The notes beneath the pieces were generated by a model. It saw nothing but the letters and a program-made list of their open reading frames with translations. It was not told where the DNA came from and made no database searches. Position numbers and translations under genes: made by a program. Shown in pieces: positions 1-5,134 of a stretch of DNA of 5,134 nt (the stretch's first letter is position 1; every line of letters begins with the position of its first letter). This DNA is from a bacterium (GTDB lineage: Bacteria; Oederibacteriota; PGYV01; DSBP01), in NCBI GenBank assembly GCA_011049465.1, contig DSBP01000253.1, forward strand, positions 1-5,134, read 5' to 3'.

Positions 1-1005
1 ATTATAAGCCGCGGAGCCCGGTATAAAAGGACCTGATATGGGCCGTGCGAGCCCGAGTTTCACACCTTCTATTATTTCTTCTTTATCCAGGGCATATGAC
101 AATGCCTGTCTTACTTTTTTATCCGCGAAAAGCGGATTTTCATTATTATAGCCTATATAGACATATGTAAACGCGGGAATCTTATACTTGTTGAACATCC
201 TGTTAAATGCGGAGGTATCCGCCCTTGAAAAATAAAGATCAGAATTCAGCCCCATCATATCCACCGAACCGGCGGAAAGTTCCATAAACTGAACAGATTG
301 ATCCGGTATTATTCTGTATATGTATCTTTCTATATACGGCTTCCCTTCAAAATAGTTTTCGTTTGCCCGAAGCTCTATCTGCCTTGCTGCCATCCATTTT
401 TCAAAGACATAGGGACCCGTGCCAATCGGACTTCTGTTAAATTCCGCGGTGTTAAAATCCCTGTCGTGCAGAATATGATAAGGAATTACTGACGCCCCCC
501 AATACTGAAGCGCCGGCGCAAAAGGTTTTTCATAATGAACTTCCAGCGTATAATCATCTTTTATGACAACATCGGAGACAGGTTCAAAAAGACTTCTGTA
601 AGCGGTCTTAACGGCCGGGTCCATATACTTTTCATATGTAAATTTCACATCCCTTGCCGTGAATTCTTCCCCGTCGTGCCACTTCACCCCTTTTTTCAGT
701 CTGAAGATTATTTTTCTGCCTTCGTCTTTTATATCCCAGCTTTCGGCAAGATCCCCGATTATTTTCAGATTTTCATCAAACTTAATAAGTCCGTTAAAAA
801 CCAGGTTTGTTATATCGGATGAAGAAGAATCTGACGCAAGAACAGGATTCAGAGTCGCAGGCTCCCCTATAGACGAATCAATAAGAATATCGCCGTAAAA
901 AGGAGTGTCAACATACTCGTCAGGTATTGAATAACCCGAGTCCCGGGAGCATCCCGATACAATCAGCATAACAGAAAACAAAACCGGATAAAGATACTTT
1001 AACAT
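1..1005 (-). CDS. Family 5 extracellular solute-binding lipoprotein (OppA/DppA-like), 3' end cut off by window edge
   Basis: Seen: 335 codons are open from an ATG at 1005 to the left edge, with AAGGGG about five bases upstream. The N-terminus is a lipoprotein signal: Lys3, a hydrophobic run at residues 5-16 and the lipobox VSGC, with Cys19 as the lipidated residue. The mature part shows the usual order of the SBP_bac_5 family: GEPATLNP at 47-54, LAESWDI at 86-92, the family signature around KKGVKWHDGEEFTARDVKF (104-122), GTGPYVFEKW at 195-204 and VRQALSYALDKEEII at 298-312. Family members usually have 500-600 residues, so roughly the last third is missing. Known: these proteins capture peptides, and sometimes nickel, sugars or other solutes, outside the membrane for an ABC importer. 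Substrate cannot be told from this part. The gene starts 48 bases after secG with no terminator between, so it is probably the operon's fifth gene. Permease and ATPase genes, if linked, would lie beyond the left edge. Confidence 0.93.
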   Translation of the reverse strand, partial: MLKYLYPVLFSVMLIVSGCSRDSGYSIPDEYVDTPFYGDILIDSSIGEPATLNPVLASDSSSSDITNLVFNGLIKFDENLKIIGDLAESWDIKDEGRKIIFRLKKGVKWHDGEEFTARDVKFTYEKYMDPAVKTAYRSLFEPVSDVVIKDDYTLEVHYEKPFAPALQYWGASVIPYHILHDRDFNTAEFNRSPIGTGPYVFEKWMAARQIELRANENYFEGKPYIERYIYRIIPDQSVQFMELSAGSVDMMGLNSDLYFSRADTSAFNRMFNKYKIPAFTYVYIGYNNENPLFADKKVRQALSYALDKEEIIEGVKLGLARPISGPFIPGSAAYN

Positions 1006-1053
1006 CTACACCCCTTAAACATAAATTCCGTTTTCATACGCATTTGGCAGGCC

Positions 1054-1377
1054 TTAAGGCGCTGCCGGCTGCCCCTGAGCTGCAGGCTGCTCAGCCGCGG
1101 GGACTTTATCCATTATTCCCGTGTATCCGCCGATTTTATTCGCCTGGAAAAGCGCTATAACCGTTGAAAGCACCATAAACAGAACAGCGACAACAATGGT
1201 AAACCTTGTGATAAAAGTCTTGCCTCCCGAAGAACCGAACATAGTCTGAGCCGCGCCCTGTCCAAACGCAAAGCCCACTTCAGAACCTTTTCCGGTCTGC
1301 AAAAGCACAATACCTATAAGAAGCACAGCGTTTATTACGTGCAGCACCCACGCAATTTTATAAATCAGTTCTGCCAT
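1054..1377 (-). CDS. secG: Protein translocase subunit SecG
   Basis: SecG is the small accessory subunit of the SecYEG channel in the cytoplasmic membrane and assists SecA-driven export. The 107-residue product has the expected build: a first membrane segment at about residues 8-26, the conserved loop with LLQTGKGSEVG (25-35) and the family motif AAQTMFGSSGGKTFITRFT (42-60), and a second membrane segment at about 58-78. The tail from about residue 92 is rich in Pro, Ala and Gln (PAAEQPAAQGQPAAP), a low-complexity ending common in this family. The start has GGAGGAG four bases upstream (AAAT spacer). It lies 29 bases after tpiA; that spacer holds a small dyad at 1392-1406 (five-base arms AACGG/CCGTT), too weak to call a terminator. 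tpiA-secG adjacency is known in several bacterial groups and implies co-transcription, not a shared pathway. Family assignment is secure. Confidence 0.96.
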   Translation of the reverse strand: MAELIYKIAWVLHVINAVLLIGIVLLQTGKGSEVGFAFGQGAAQTMFGSSGGKTFITRFTIVVAVLFMVLSTVIALFQANKIGGYTGIMDKVPAAEQPAAQGQPAAP

Positions 1378-1406
1378 ATTTCTCCTCCGTTAACGGGTCA
1401 ACCGTT

Positions 1407-2171
1407 TTATTTTCCGAATTTTACTATAGCTTCAAAAGAATCTGCTTTTAATGACGCTCCGCCCACAAGCGCGCCGTCAATGTCTTCCATAGACATAAGT
1501 TCTTTTACGTTGTCAGGCTTTACCGAGCCGCCGTACTGTATTCTGACGGCTGCCGCGGTATTCTCATCATAAAGCTCCGCAAGAAGACCTCTTATAAAAG
1601 CGTGGACCTCCTGTGCCTGTGCCGGAGTCGCCACCTTGCCCGTGCCTATTGCCCATACCGGCTCATAAGCAATCGTTATGTTTTTCATTTTTTCTTTTGG
1701 TATATCCTTCAGCCCGCCTGTTGCCTGCTCTTTTACCACATCATTGGTCACGCCCTTTTCCCTCTGCTCAAGCGTTTCGCCCACGCACATTATTGGGCAA
1801 AGGTCATATTCCAGCGCGCATTTCACCTTTTCGTTAACCGACGCGTCAGTTTCCCCGAAATACTGCCTTCTCTCGGAATGGCCTATTATAACGTATTTGC
1901 ATCCCGCGTTTCTTATCATCAGCGGCGAAATCTCGCCCGTAAACGCTCCGTCCTGTTTCGGATACATATTCTGCGCGCCTACTTTTATTTCCGAACCTTT
2001 CAGTATTTCCGTCACCGCGGGAATATCAATAAAAGGCGGGCAAACCGCTGTTTCAACCTCGGATGAATCAACATCCTTCAGTATGTTTTTCAGGCTTGAC
2101 GCAAGTTCTTTTGCCTCATCTATAGTCATATACATTTTCCAGTTCCCTGCCATAAAATAGTTTCTTGACAT
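1407..2171 (-). CDS. tpiA: Triosephosphate isomerase
   Basis: This cytosolic enzyme interconverts dihydroxyacetone phosphate and glyceraldehyde 3-phosphate. The 254-residue product is of normal length for a single TIM barrel. Active-site residues are all in place: Asn10 and Lys12 in GNWKMY, the electrophile His98 in IIGHSERR (95-102), and the catalytic base Glu170 at the head of AYEPVWAIGTG (168-178), whose following segment is the mobile loop 6. Phosphate-binding YGGSV is at 213-217 and GALVGGASL at 233-241. The start at 2171 is supported by GGAGG with a five-base spacer; an ATG directly after the SD is out of frame, and Met7 has no SD of its own. The gene follows pgk by 60 bases and is not fused to it, unlike the PGK-TIM fusion of Thermotoga. 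The pgk-tpiA spacer has an AT-only dyad (2215-2227, GATTTT/AAAATC) of no clear function. Confidence 0.98.
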   Translation of the reverse strand: MSRNYFMAGNWKMYMTIDEAKELASSLKNILKDVDSSEVETAVCPPFIDIPAVTEILKGSEIKVGAQNMYPKQDGAFTGEISPLMIRNAGCKYVIIGHSERRQYFGETDASVNEKVKCALEYDLCPIMCVGETLEQREKGVTNDVVKEQATGGLKDIPKEKMKNITIAYEPVWAIGTGKVATPAQAQEVHAFIRGLLAELYDENTAAAVRIQYGGSVKPDNVKELMSMEDIDGALVGGASLKADSFEAIVKFGK

Positions 2172-2231
2172 ACCATCCTCCGTATTAACCGCGGGTGTTC
2201 AGCACATACCGCTTGATTTTTAAAATCTTTT

Positions 2232-3425
2232 TTACTTATCCGTAAGAGCCGCGACTCCGGGAAGAGTCTTGCCTTCCATCATTTCAAGAGAAGCGCCTCC
2301 GCCCGTGGAAACGTGGGTCATTTTGTCGGTCAGCCCCAGTTTTTTCAAGGCCGCCACAGAATCACCGCCTCCGACTATAGAGACCGCGTTTGATTCCGCA
2401 ATGGCTTTCCCTACCTCCATTGTTCCCCTGGCAAACTGCTCAAATTCAAAAACACCCATTGGGCCGTTCCAGATTATCGTTTTCGCGTCCTTTATTACGT
2501 TTGTGAATTTCTTTATGGTCATCGGCCCGATATCAAGGCCCTGCCAGCCTTCTTCTATGCCGTCTCTTATAACCTCTTTTGCCACGGCATCTTCCTTGAA
2601 CTCCTTTGCCACAATATGGTCTATGGGAAGAAATATATAAACATCTTTGTCTATAGCTTTTTTCAATATCTCTTTTGCTACGTTTATCTTGTCGTCTTCG
2701 CAGAGCGAATTTCCTATTTCCCTTCCTTTGGCCTTTAAAAATGTGTACGCCATACCGCCTCCGATTATTATCTCGGAAACCTTGTCCAGAAGGTTTTCAA
2801 TAACCGTTATCTTGTCCGATACTTTCGCGCCGCCTAAAATAGCGACAAAAGGTTTTTCCGCGTTTTCAAGTGTGTCTCCTATATACTTGAGTTCTTTCTC
2901 CATAAGGAACCCCGCGGCGCATTTTTTCATATACTTTGTAACGCCTTCCGTGGACGCGTGGGCCCTGTGAGCGGTTCCAAAAGCGTCATTTACATATATA
3001 TCCCCGAGTTCCGCCAGTTTTTTTGAAAATTCCGGATCATTGTCGGTCTCTTCTTTATAGAACCTCAGATTCTCAAGCAGCGCCACATCGCCGTCGCTGA
3101 GAGAATCAACCGTTTTTTTCGCCTCATCGCCTATGCAGTCAGACGCGAATTTCACTTCTTTGCCTATTATTTCGGATAATTTTTTCGCGGCAACATCAAG
3201 CGAAAATTCTTTCTTTTTCTCGCCTTTTGGCCTTCCCATATGAGACATAAGAATAAGCCTGCCCCCGTTTTCAATGACAAATTTTATTGAAGGAACTGCC
3301 GCCCGTATCCTCTTGTCTGAAGTTATTTCTCTGTTTTCGTCAAGAGGAACATTGAAATCAACTCTCATAAGGACTTTTTTGCCTTTCAGTTCTCCGCCAA
3401 TGTCATTTAAAGAAAGTTTTGCCAT
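2232..3425 (-). CDS. pgk: Phosphoglycerate kinase
   Basis: PGK transfers the acyl phosphate of 1,3-bisphosphoglycerate to ADP, giving ATP and 3-phosphoglycerate in the cytosol. The 397-residue product has the standard two-domain length. N-domain substrate-binding motifs are the family signature RVDFNVPLD (21-29), SHMGRP (61-66), LLENLRF (116-122) and NDAFGTAHRAHAS (146-158). The C-domain carries AILGGAKVSDKI (195-206) with the nucleotide-contacting Lys201, IIGGGMAYTFL (220-230), NGPMGVFE (320-327), and the phosphate-binding GGGDSVAAL (352-360) and STGGGASLE (373-381). No key residue seems lost. The ATG at 3425 has TAAGGAG eight bases upstream. The gene follows gap by 94 bases, the widest spacer in the operon, which contains a strong hairpin (3456-3485) that may set pgk expression relative to gap. 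Confidence 0.98.
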   Translation of the reverse strand: MAKLSLNDIGGELKGKKVLMRVDFNVPLDENREITSDKRIRAAVPSIKFVIENGGRLILMSHMGRPKGEKKKEFSLDVAAKKLSEIIGKEVKFASDCIGDEAKKTVDSLSDGDVALLENLRFYKEETDNDPEFSKKLAELGDIYVNDAFGTAHRAHASTEGVTKYMKKCAAGFLMEKELKYIGDTLENAEKPFVAILGGAKVSDKITVIENLLDKVSEIIIGGGMAYTFLKAKGREIGNSLCEDDKINVAKEILKKAIDKDVYIFLPIDHIVAKEFKEDAVAKEVIRDGIEEGWQGLDIGPMTIKKFTNVIKDAKTIIWNGPMGVFEFEQFARGTMEVGKAIAESNAVSIVGGGDSVAALKKLGLTDKMTHVSTGGGASLEMMEGKTLPGVAALTDK

Positions 3426-3455
3426 ATCTGCTGCTCCTTAATTCTGTATGAATTG

Positions 3456-3485
3456 TCCGGGGAAGCGCCTGAGCGCCTCCCCGGA
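3456..3485 (-). promoter_or_regulatory. Strong intergenic hairpin between gap and pgk
   Basis: The 30 bases form a near-perfect stem: arms TCCGGGGAGGCGC and GCGCTTCCCCGGA pair over 13 positions with a single G-U and a TCAG tetraloop. It lies 34 bases after the gap stop codon and 16 bases before the pgk SD. No T-run follows on the minus strand (the next bases are CAATTCATACAG), so it is not a standard intrinsic terminator. Inference: it protects the 3' end of gap mRNA after processing, or causes partial pausing, giving more GAPDH than downstream products. Unequal gap and pgk expression from one operon has been reported in other bacteria such as Zymomonas mobilis. The dyad is certain; its function is not. 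Confidence 0.75.
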
Positions 3486-3519
3486 ATACGTATATTTATC
3501 TTTTCCCTGCCCGCGGCAA

Positions 3520-4530
3520 TTACAGTCCTTTTTCAACCATATAATCGCCAAGGTCAGCAACTCTGCAGGAGTAGGCCCACTCGTTGTCATACCAGGAAAG
3601 AATCTTAACCATATTTCCTATAACATACGTTGACATACCGTCAACAATTGATGATCTTGAATCATTCAGATAGTCCCTTGAAACAAGCGGAAGATCGGAA
3701 TATCCAAGAATGCCGTTTGATTTTTCAGCCGCAGCTTTAAGCATAGCGTTTACCTCTTCCGCGGTTGTCTCTTTTTTCACTTCAAACACGATATCAACAG
3801 CGGATACGTTGGGTGTAGGAACCCTCATCGCAAATCCGTTCAGTTTGCCTTTCAGTTCAGGCATTACAAGCGCGATTGCCTTTGCGGCTCCTGTTGATGT
3901 CGGTATCATTGAAACAGCCGCTGCTCTTGCTCTTCTCAGGTCCTTATGCGGCAGGTCCAGAACGTTCTGGTCGTTTGTGTAGGAATGAATCGTTGTCATA
4001 AGCCCTTTTTCTATTCCGAGGTTGTCCTGTATAACCTTTGTGAAAGGAGCCAGACAATTTGTGGTGCAGGAAGCGTTTGAAATAACATTATGAGCCTTCG
4101 GGTCGTATTCGCCTTCGTTAACGCCCATAACTATTGTCTTGTCTTCGCCTTTGGCAGGCGCAGAGATAATAACTTTTTTTGCTCCGCCGCCGGTTATGTG
4201 AAGCTGCGCTTTTTCCTTGTCAGTAAAAAAGCCCGTTGATTCAATAACTATTTCAACACCCATATCCGCCCATTTCAGCTTGGCAGGATCTCTTTCGGCA
4301 GTAACAGCAACCTTTTTGCCGTCTATGGTGATTACGTTTCCGTCAACAGAGACGTCTCCGGGGAAAACACCCTGAACAGAATCATACTTGAAAAGATGAG
4401 CAAGGGTTTCCGGTGTTGTCAGGTCATTCACCGCCACCACTTCCAGTTTTGAATCCTTTTTCTGAAGCAAAGCTTTTAAAACATTTCTTCCGATTCTTCC
4501 AAATCCATTGATACCTACTTTTACAGCCAT
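3520..4530 (-). CDS. gap: Glyceraldehyde-3-phosphate dehydrogenase, NAD-type (type I)
   Basis: GAPDH oxidises and phosphorylates glyceraldehyde 3-phosphate to 1,3-bisphosphoglycerate in the cytosol, normally as a homotetramer. The 336-residue product is of usual length. It opens with the dinucleotide-binding motif GFGRIGR (9-15). Asp36 in AVNDL sits at the end of the second strand, where Asp favours NAD over NADP. The active site is complete: catalytic Cys155 in SNASCTTNCLAP (151-162) and His182 in TTIHSYTND (179-187). Phosphate-binding parts follow: TSTGAAKA (211-218) and FAMRVPTPNVS (233-243) with Arg236. The C-terminal SWYDNEWAYS (312-321) is typical. The sequence resembles well-studied Firmicute-type enzymes such as that of Geobacillus stearothermophilus, recalled rather than aligned. 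It is the first gene of the operon, with its own near-consensus promoter and the strongest SD in the window, fitting high expression. I see no regulator gene such as cggR next to it. Confidence 0.98.
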   Translation of the reverse strand: MAVKVGINGFGRIGRNVLKALLQKKDSKLEVVAVNDLTTPETLAHLFKYDSVQGVFPGDVSVDGNVITIDGKKVAVTAERDPAKLKWADMGVEIVIESTGFFTDKEKAQLHITGGGAKKVIISAPAKGEDKTIVMGVNEGEYDPKAHNVISNASCTTNCLAPFTKVIQDNLGIEKGLMTTIHSYTNDQNVLDLPHKDLRRARAAAVSMIPTSTGAAKAIALVMPELKGKLNGFAMRVPTPNVSAVDIVFEVKKETTAEEVNAMLKAAAEKSNGILGYSDLPLVSRDYLNDSRSSIVDGMSTYVIGNMVKILSWYDNEWAYSCRVADLGDYMVEKGL

Positions 4531-4536
4531 AATACA

Positions 4537-4544
4537 ACCTCCTT
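4537..4544 (-). promoter_or_regulatory. Ribosome binding site of gap
   Basis: The minus strand reads AAGGAGGT, an eight-base match to the 16S anti-SD sequence, six bases before the gap ATG. This is the longest SD match in the window. It fixes the start at 4530 and fits a highly translated gene. Confidence 0.9.
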
Positions 4545-4563
4545 TTAATATGTTGGATTTTTT

Positions 4564-4587
4564 AAGTTACGCCTGAGAACGTACCTT
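4564..4587 (-). promoter_or_regulatory. Imperfect dyad in the predicted gap leader
   Basis: On the minus strand AAGGTACG (4580-4587) and CGTAACTT (4564-4571) are inverted copies with one mismatch, separated by eight bases. The dyad would start about seven bases after the predicted transcription start. This position suits a repressor operator or a small leader hairpin. No regulator gene is in the window, and a chance dyad of this size is possible. Confidence 0.4.
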
Positions 4588-4600
4588 GAAATACCTGCAA

Positions 4601-4629
4601 ATATTACTATACTCTCTTTTATTTGTCAA
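4601..4629 (-). promoter_or_regulatory. Sigma70-type promoter of the gap operon
   Basis: On the minus strand a perfect -35 box TTGACA (4624-4629) is followed, after exactly 17 bases, by the -10 box TAATAT (4601-4606), one mismatch from consensus. An overlapping TATAGT (4608-4613) is a less well spaced alternative. Transcription should start near 4594, giving a leader of about 64 bases. A/T tracts upstream (4632-4666) could act as an UP-like or curved element. No equally good promoter is seen in the other spacers of the operon, so this one probably serves all five genes. Confidence 0.85.
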
Positions 4630-4631
4630 TA

Positions 4632-4666
4632 TTTTTCTCTTTTTGAAGTTTTTTTTGCGCAAAAAA
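4632..4666. promoter_or_regulatory. Phased A/T tracts with a perfect 16-base palindrome upstream of the gap promoter
   Basis: Runs of T at 4632-4636, 4640-4644 and 4649-4656 and a run of A at 4661-4666 have centres about 8 to 11 bases apart, close to one helix turn, which favours intrinsic bending. The last two tracts are joined in TTTTTTGCGCAAAAAA (4651-4666), a perfect palindrome whose near edge lies 21 bases upstream of the -35 box. It may be an UP-like element or the site of an upstream-binding dimeric regulator. The pattern is seen directly; its function is inferred. Confidence 0.45.
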
Positions 4667-4781
4667 CCTAAAAGTTCATCCCGATTTCTCCGGCACTATT
4701 CCGGGCGCAGCTGCGCATATTCAATTTTTTAACAAGCCGACAGCGGATAGATATTCCAAAACACTCATTAAAACTATCAAA

Positions 4782-4849
4782 ATCACCAGGACAACAAAGA
4801 AAATATCCGGACTTTACTTTATTTTTTATATCACCGGGACAAAAAGAAA
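4782..4849. repeat. Short imperfect direct repeat, two copies
   Basis: ATCACCAGGACAACAAAGAAA at 4782-4802 recurs as ATCACCGGGACAAAAAGAAA at 4830-4849. Allowing one gap, 19 of 20 bases match. The copies begin 48 bases apart and similarity stops after about 20 bases. Two copies of a purine-rich word in an A-rich region could be chance, a paired binding site, or the relic of a small duplication. Confidence 0.35.
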
Positions 4850-4938
4850 GCAAGCAAAAAAGTATAAAGCAGCGGTTCGGGGATTCCCAAAAGATGATAT
4901 TCCAAAGGTATTTTAATGTAAATATATCTTTCAAAAGA

Positions 4939-5002
4939 ACCGAAAGCCGGGCCTATTGTTGACAAATAGGAAAATCCAAGTATCAGCCCGGATAGCTTCG
5001 GT
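4939..5002 (-). other. Nested inverted repeats, possible structured RNA or large terminator-like hairpin
   Basis: Three sets of arms nest inside one another: ACCGAA/TTCGGT (4939-4944 with 4997-5002), CCGGGC/GCCCGG (4947-4952 with 4986-4991), and a hairpin CCTATT/AATAGG (4952-4957 region with the AATAGG ending at 4970). On the minus strand the last arm is followed by TTCTTTTG, so as minus-strand RNA it resembles a bulky terminator or a compact structured domain. I compared it from memory with SAM, TPP, c-di-GMP, glycine, ZTP and fluoride riboswitch cores and saw no match. It lies over 300 bases upstream of the gap promoter, so it more likely belongs to the upstream transcript or an independent small RNA. 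Confidence 0.4.
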
Positions 5003-5032
5003 CAGCCGTTTTCCGCTATAATAATTTTCCGG

Positions 5033-5056
5033 AAAAGAAGCAAAACCGGGGCGGTT
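5033..5056 (-). terminator. Probable intrinsic terminator of the upstream gene
   Basis: Nine bases after the stop codon at 5066-5068 the minus strand forms AACCG-CCC-CGGTT, a five-pair stem with a three-base loop. It is followed directly by TTGCTTCTTTT, a tract with eight T in eleven bases. The stem is short, so efficiency may be modest, but its placement right after a stop codon supports the call. Confidence 0.5.
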
Positions 5057-5065
5057 ATTGCGTCT

Positions 5066-5134
5066 TTAATAATCTGAAACCCCGGCCGCGGTCCACGGGG
5101 ATTCAACGGGGCGCATTATCACAGACGTTATTTC
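5066..5134 (-). CDS. Possible C-terminal tail of an upstream gene (unidentified, partial)
   Basis: The minus-strand frame is open from the right edge to a TAA at 5066-5068, giving 22 residues that end in VESPWTAAGVSDY. The other two minus-strand frames stop within the first 34 bases. The terminator-like hairpin just after the stop makes a real gene end plausible. The fragment is too short to recognise a family, and I assign no function. If real, this gene is on the same strand as gap but is separated from it by a terminator and a fresh promoter, so it is a different transcription unit. Confidence 0.4.
   Translation of the reverse strand, partial: EITSVIMRPVESPWTAAGVSDY

Larger units (their letters stand above)
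4667..5032. other. Long intergenic stretch with no convincing gene
   Basis: About 370 bases separate the upstream terminator from the gap promoter region. The only frame of any length is an 88-codon minus-strand frame (4668-4934). It starts at TTG, lacks an SD, and its Phe- and Cys-rich product matches no family I know, so I do not call it. Dyads present are GCGCAGCTGCGC (4705-4716), the nested structure at 4939-5002 and TTTTCCGGAAAA (5025-5036, reaching into the terminator tail). There is also an imperfect direct repeat (4782-4849) and an exact 11-base repeat GATATTCCAAA at 4750-4760 and 4896-4906. I see no tRNA, rRNA, CRISPR unit or transposon end. Confidence 0.6.

Noticed and set aside
298..898. 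Plus-strand open frames opposite the left-edge gene
   Set aside because: The minus strand here is one uninterrupted frame with a lipobox and family 5 binding-protein motifs, so these are antisense shadows.
1602..2160. Plus-strand open frames of 154 and 160 codons opposite tpiA
   Set aside because: They lie wholly antisense to a complete, well-conserved enzyme gene, have no family resemblance, and are explained by the codon use of the real gene.
3486..3519. A second promoter for pgk in the spacer (TTGCCG with TATACG on the minus strand)
   Set aside because: Both boxes are weak, the spacing is 19 bases, and the -35-like box directly abuts the gap stop codon.
4705..4730. Plus-strand terminator from GCGCAGCTGCGC followed by a T-run
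   Set aside because: The stem is only about four pairs once a loop is allowed, the T-run is eight bases away, and no plus-strand gene ends here.
4870..4890. A tRNA T-arm-like motif (GGTTCGGGGATTCCC)
   Set aside because: The stems and seven-base loop of a T-arm cannot be formed and no anticodon or acceptor arm is found nearby.
4668..4934. An 88-codon minus-strand open frame upstream of gap
   Set aside because: It starts at TTG with no SD, has a skewed Phe- and Cys-rich composition, matches no known family, and its 5' end abuts the structured region. It is more likely a chance frame in AT-rich intergenic DNA.
4959..5022. A possible plus-strand promoter from TTGACA (4959-4964) and TATAAT (5017-5022)
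   Set aside because: The boxes are 52 bases apart, each lacks a partner at proper spacing, and no plus-strand gene follows before the window ends.

Overview
The window is the 5' part of a glycolytic operon on the minus strand of a bacterial chromosome. In order of transcription (right to left) it carries gap (GAPDH), pgk (phosphoglycerate kinase), tpiA (triosephosphate isomerase), secG (SecYEG subunit) and the first 335 codons of a lipoprotein of the family 5 (OppA/DppA-type) solute-binding proteins, which runs off the left edge. Every gene of the operon has a purine-rich Shine-Dalgarno sequence. Spacers are 94, 60, 29 and 48 bases, and none holds a convincing intrinsic terminator, so one transcript reaching past the left edge is the simplest reading.

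The source is a bacterium of moderate GC content with SD-led translation, a Sec system and lipoprotein export. GAPDH is the NAD-type bacterial enzyme and pgk and tpiA are separate genes. The gap-pgk-tpiA cluster is widespread, and tpiA next to secG recurs in several phyla, so the layout does not fix the phylum. A little-studied lineage is possible, but the sequence does not prove it.

Right edge: a short open frame ends at 5066 on the minus strand and is followed at once by a terminator-like hairpin, which looks like the tail of an upstream gene. A stretch of about 400 bases (4630-5032) then has no convincing gene. It contains a nested inverted-repeat structure (4939-5002), a short imperfect direct repeat and phased A/T tracts around a perfect palindrome. 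A near-consensus sigma70-type promoter (TTGACA, 17 bases, TAATAT; 4601-4629) fires towards gap. The predicted leader of about 64 bases contains an imperfect dyad and a strong SD.

How the parts work together: tpiA, gap and pgk convert dihydroxyacetone phosphate to glyceraldehyde 3-phosphate, then to 1,3-bisphosphoglycerate and 3-phosphoglycerate, with NADH and ATP made on the way. secG and the binding protein concern export and solute uptake, so they look co-transcribed rather than part of the same pathway. A very stable hairpin in the gap-pgk spacer probably tunes the level of gap against the downstream genes. I see no clear undescribed system. The non-coding features upstream of gap and between gap and pgk most deserve a second look.
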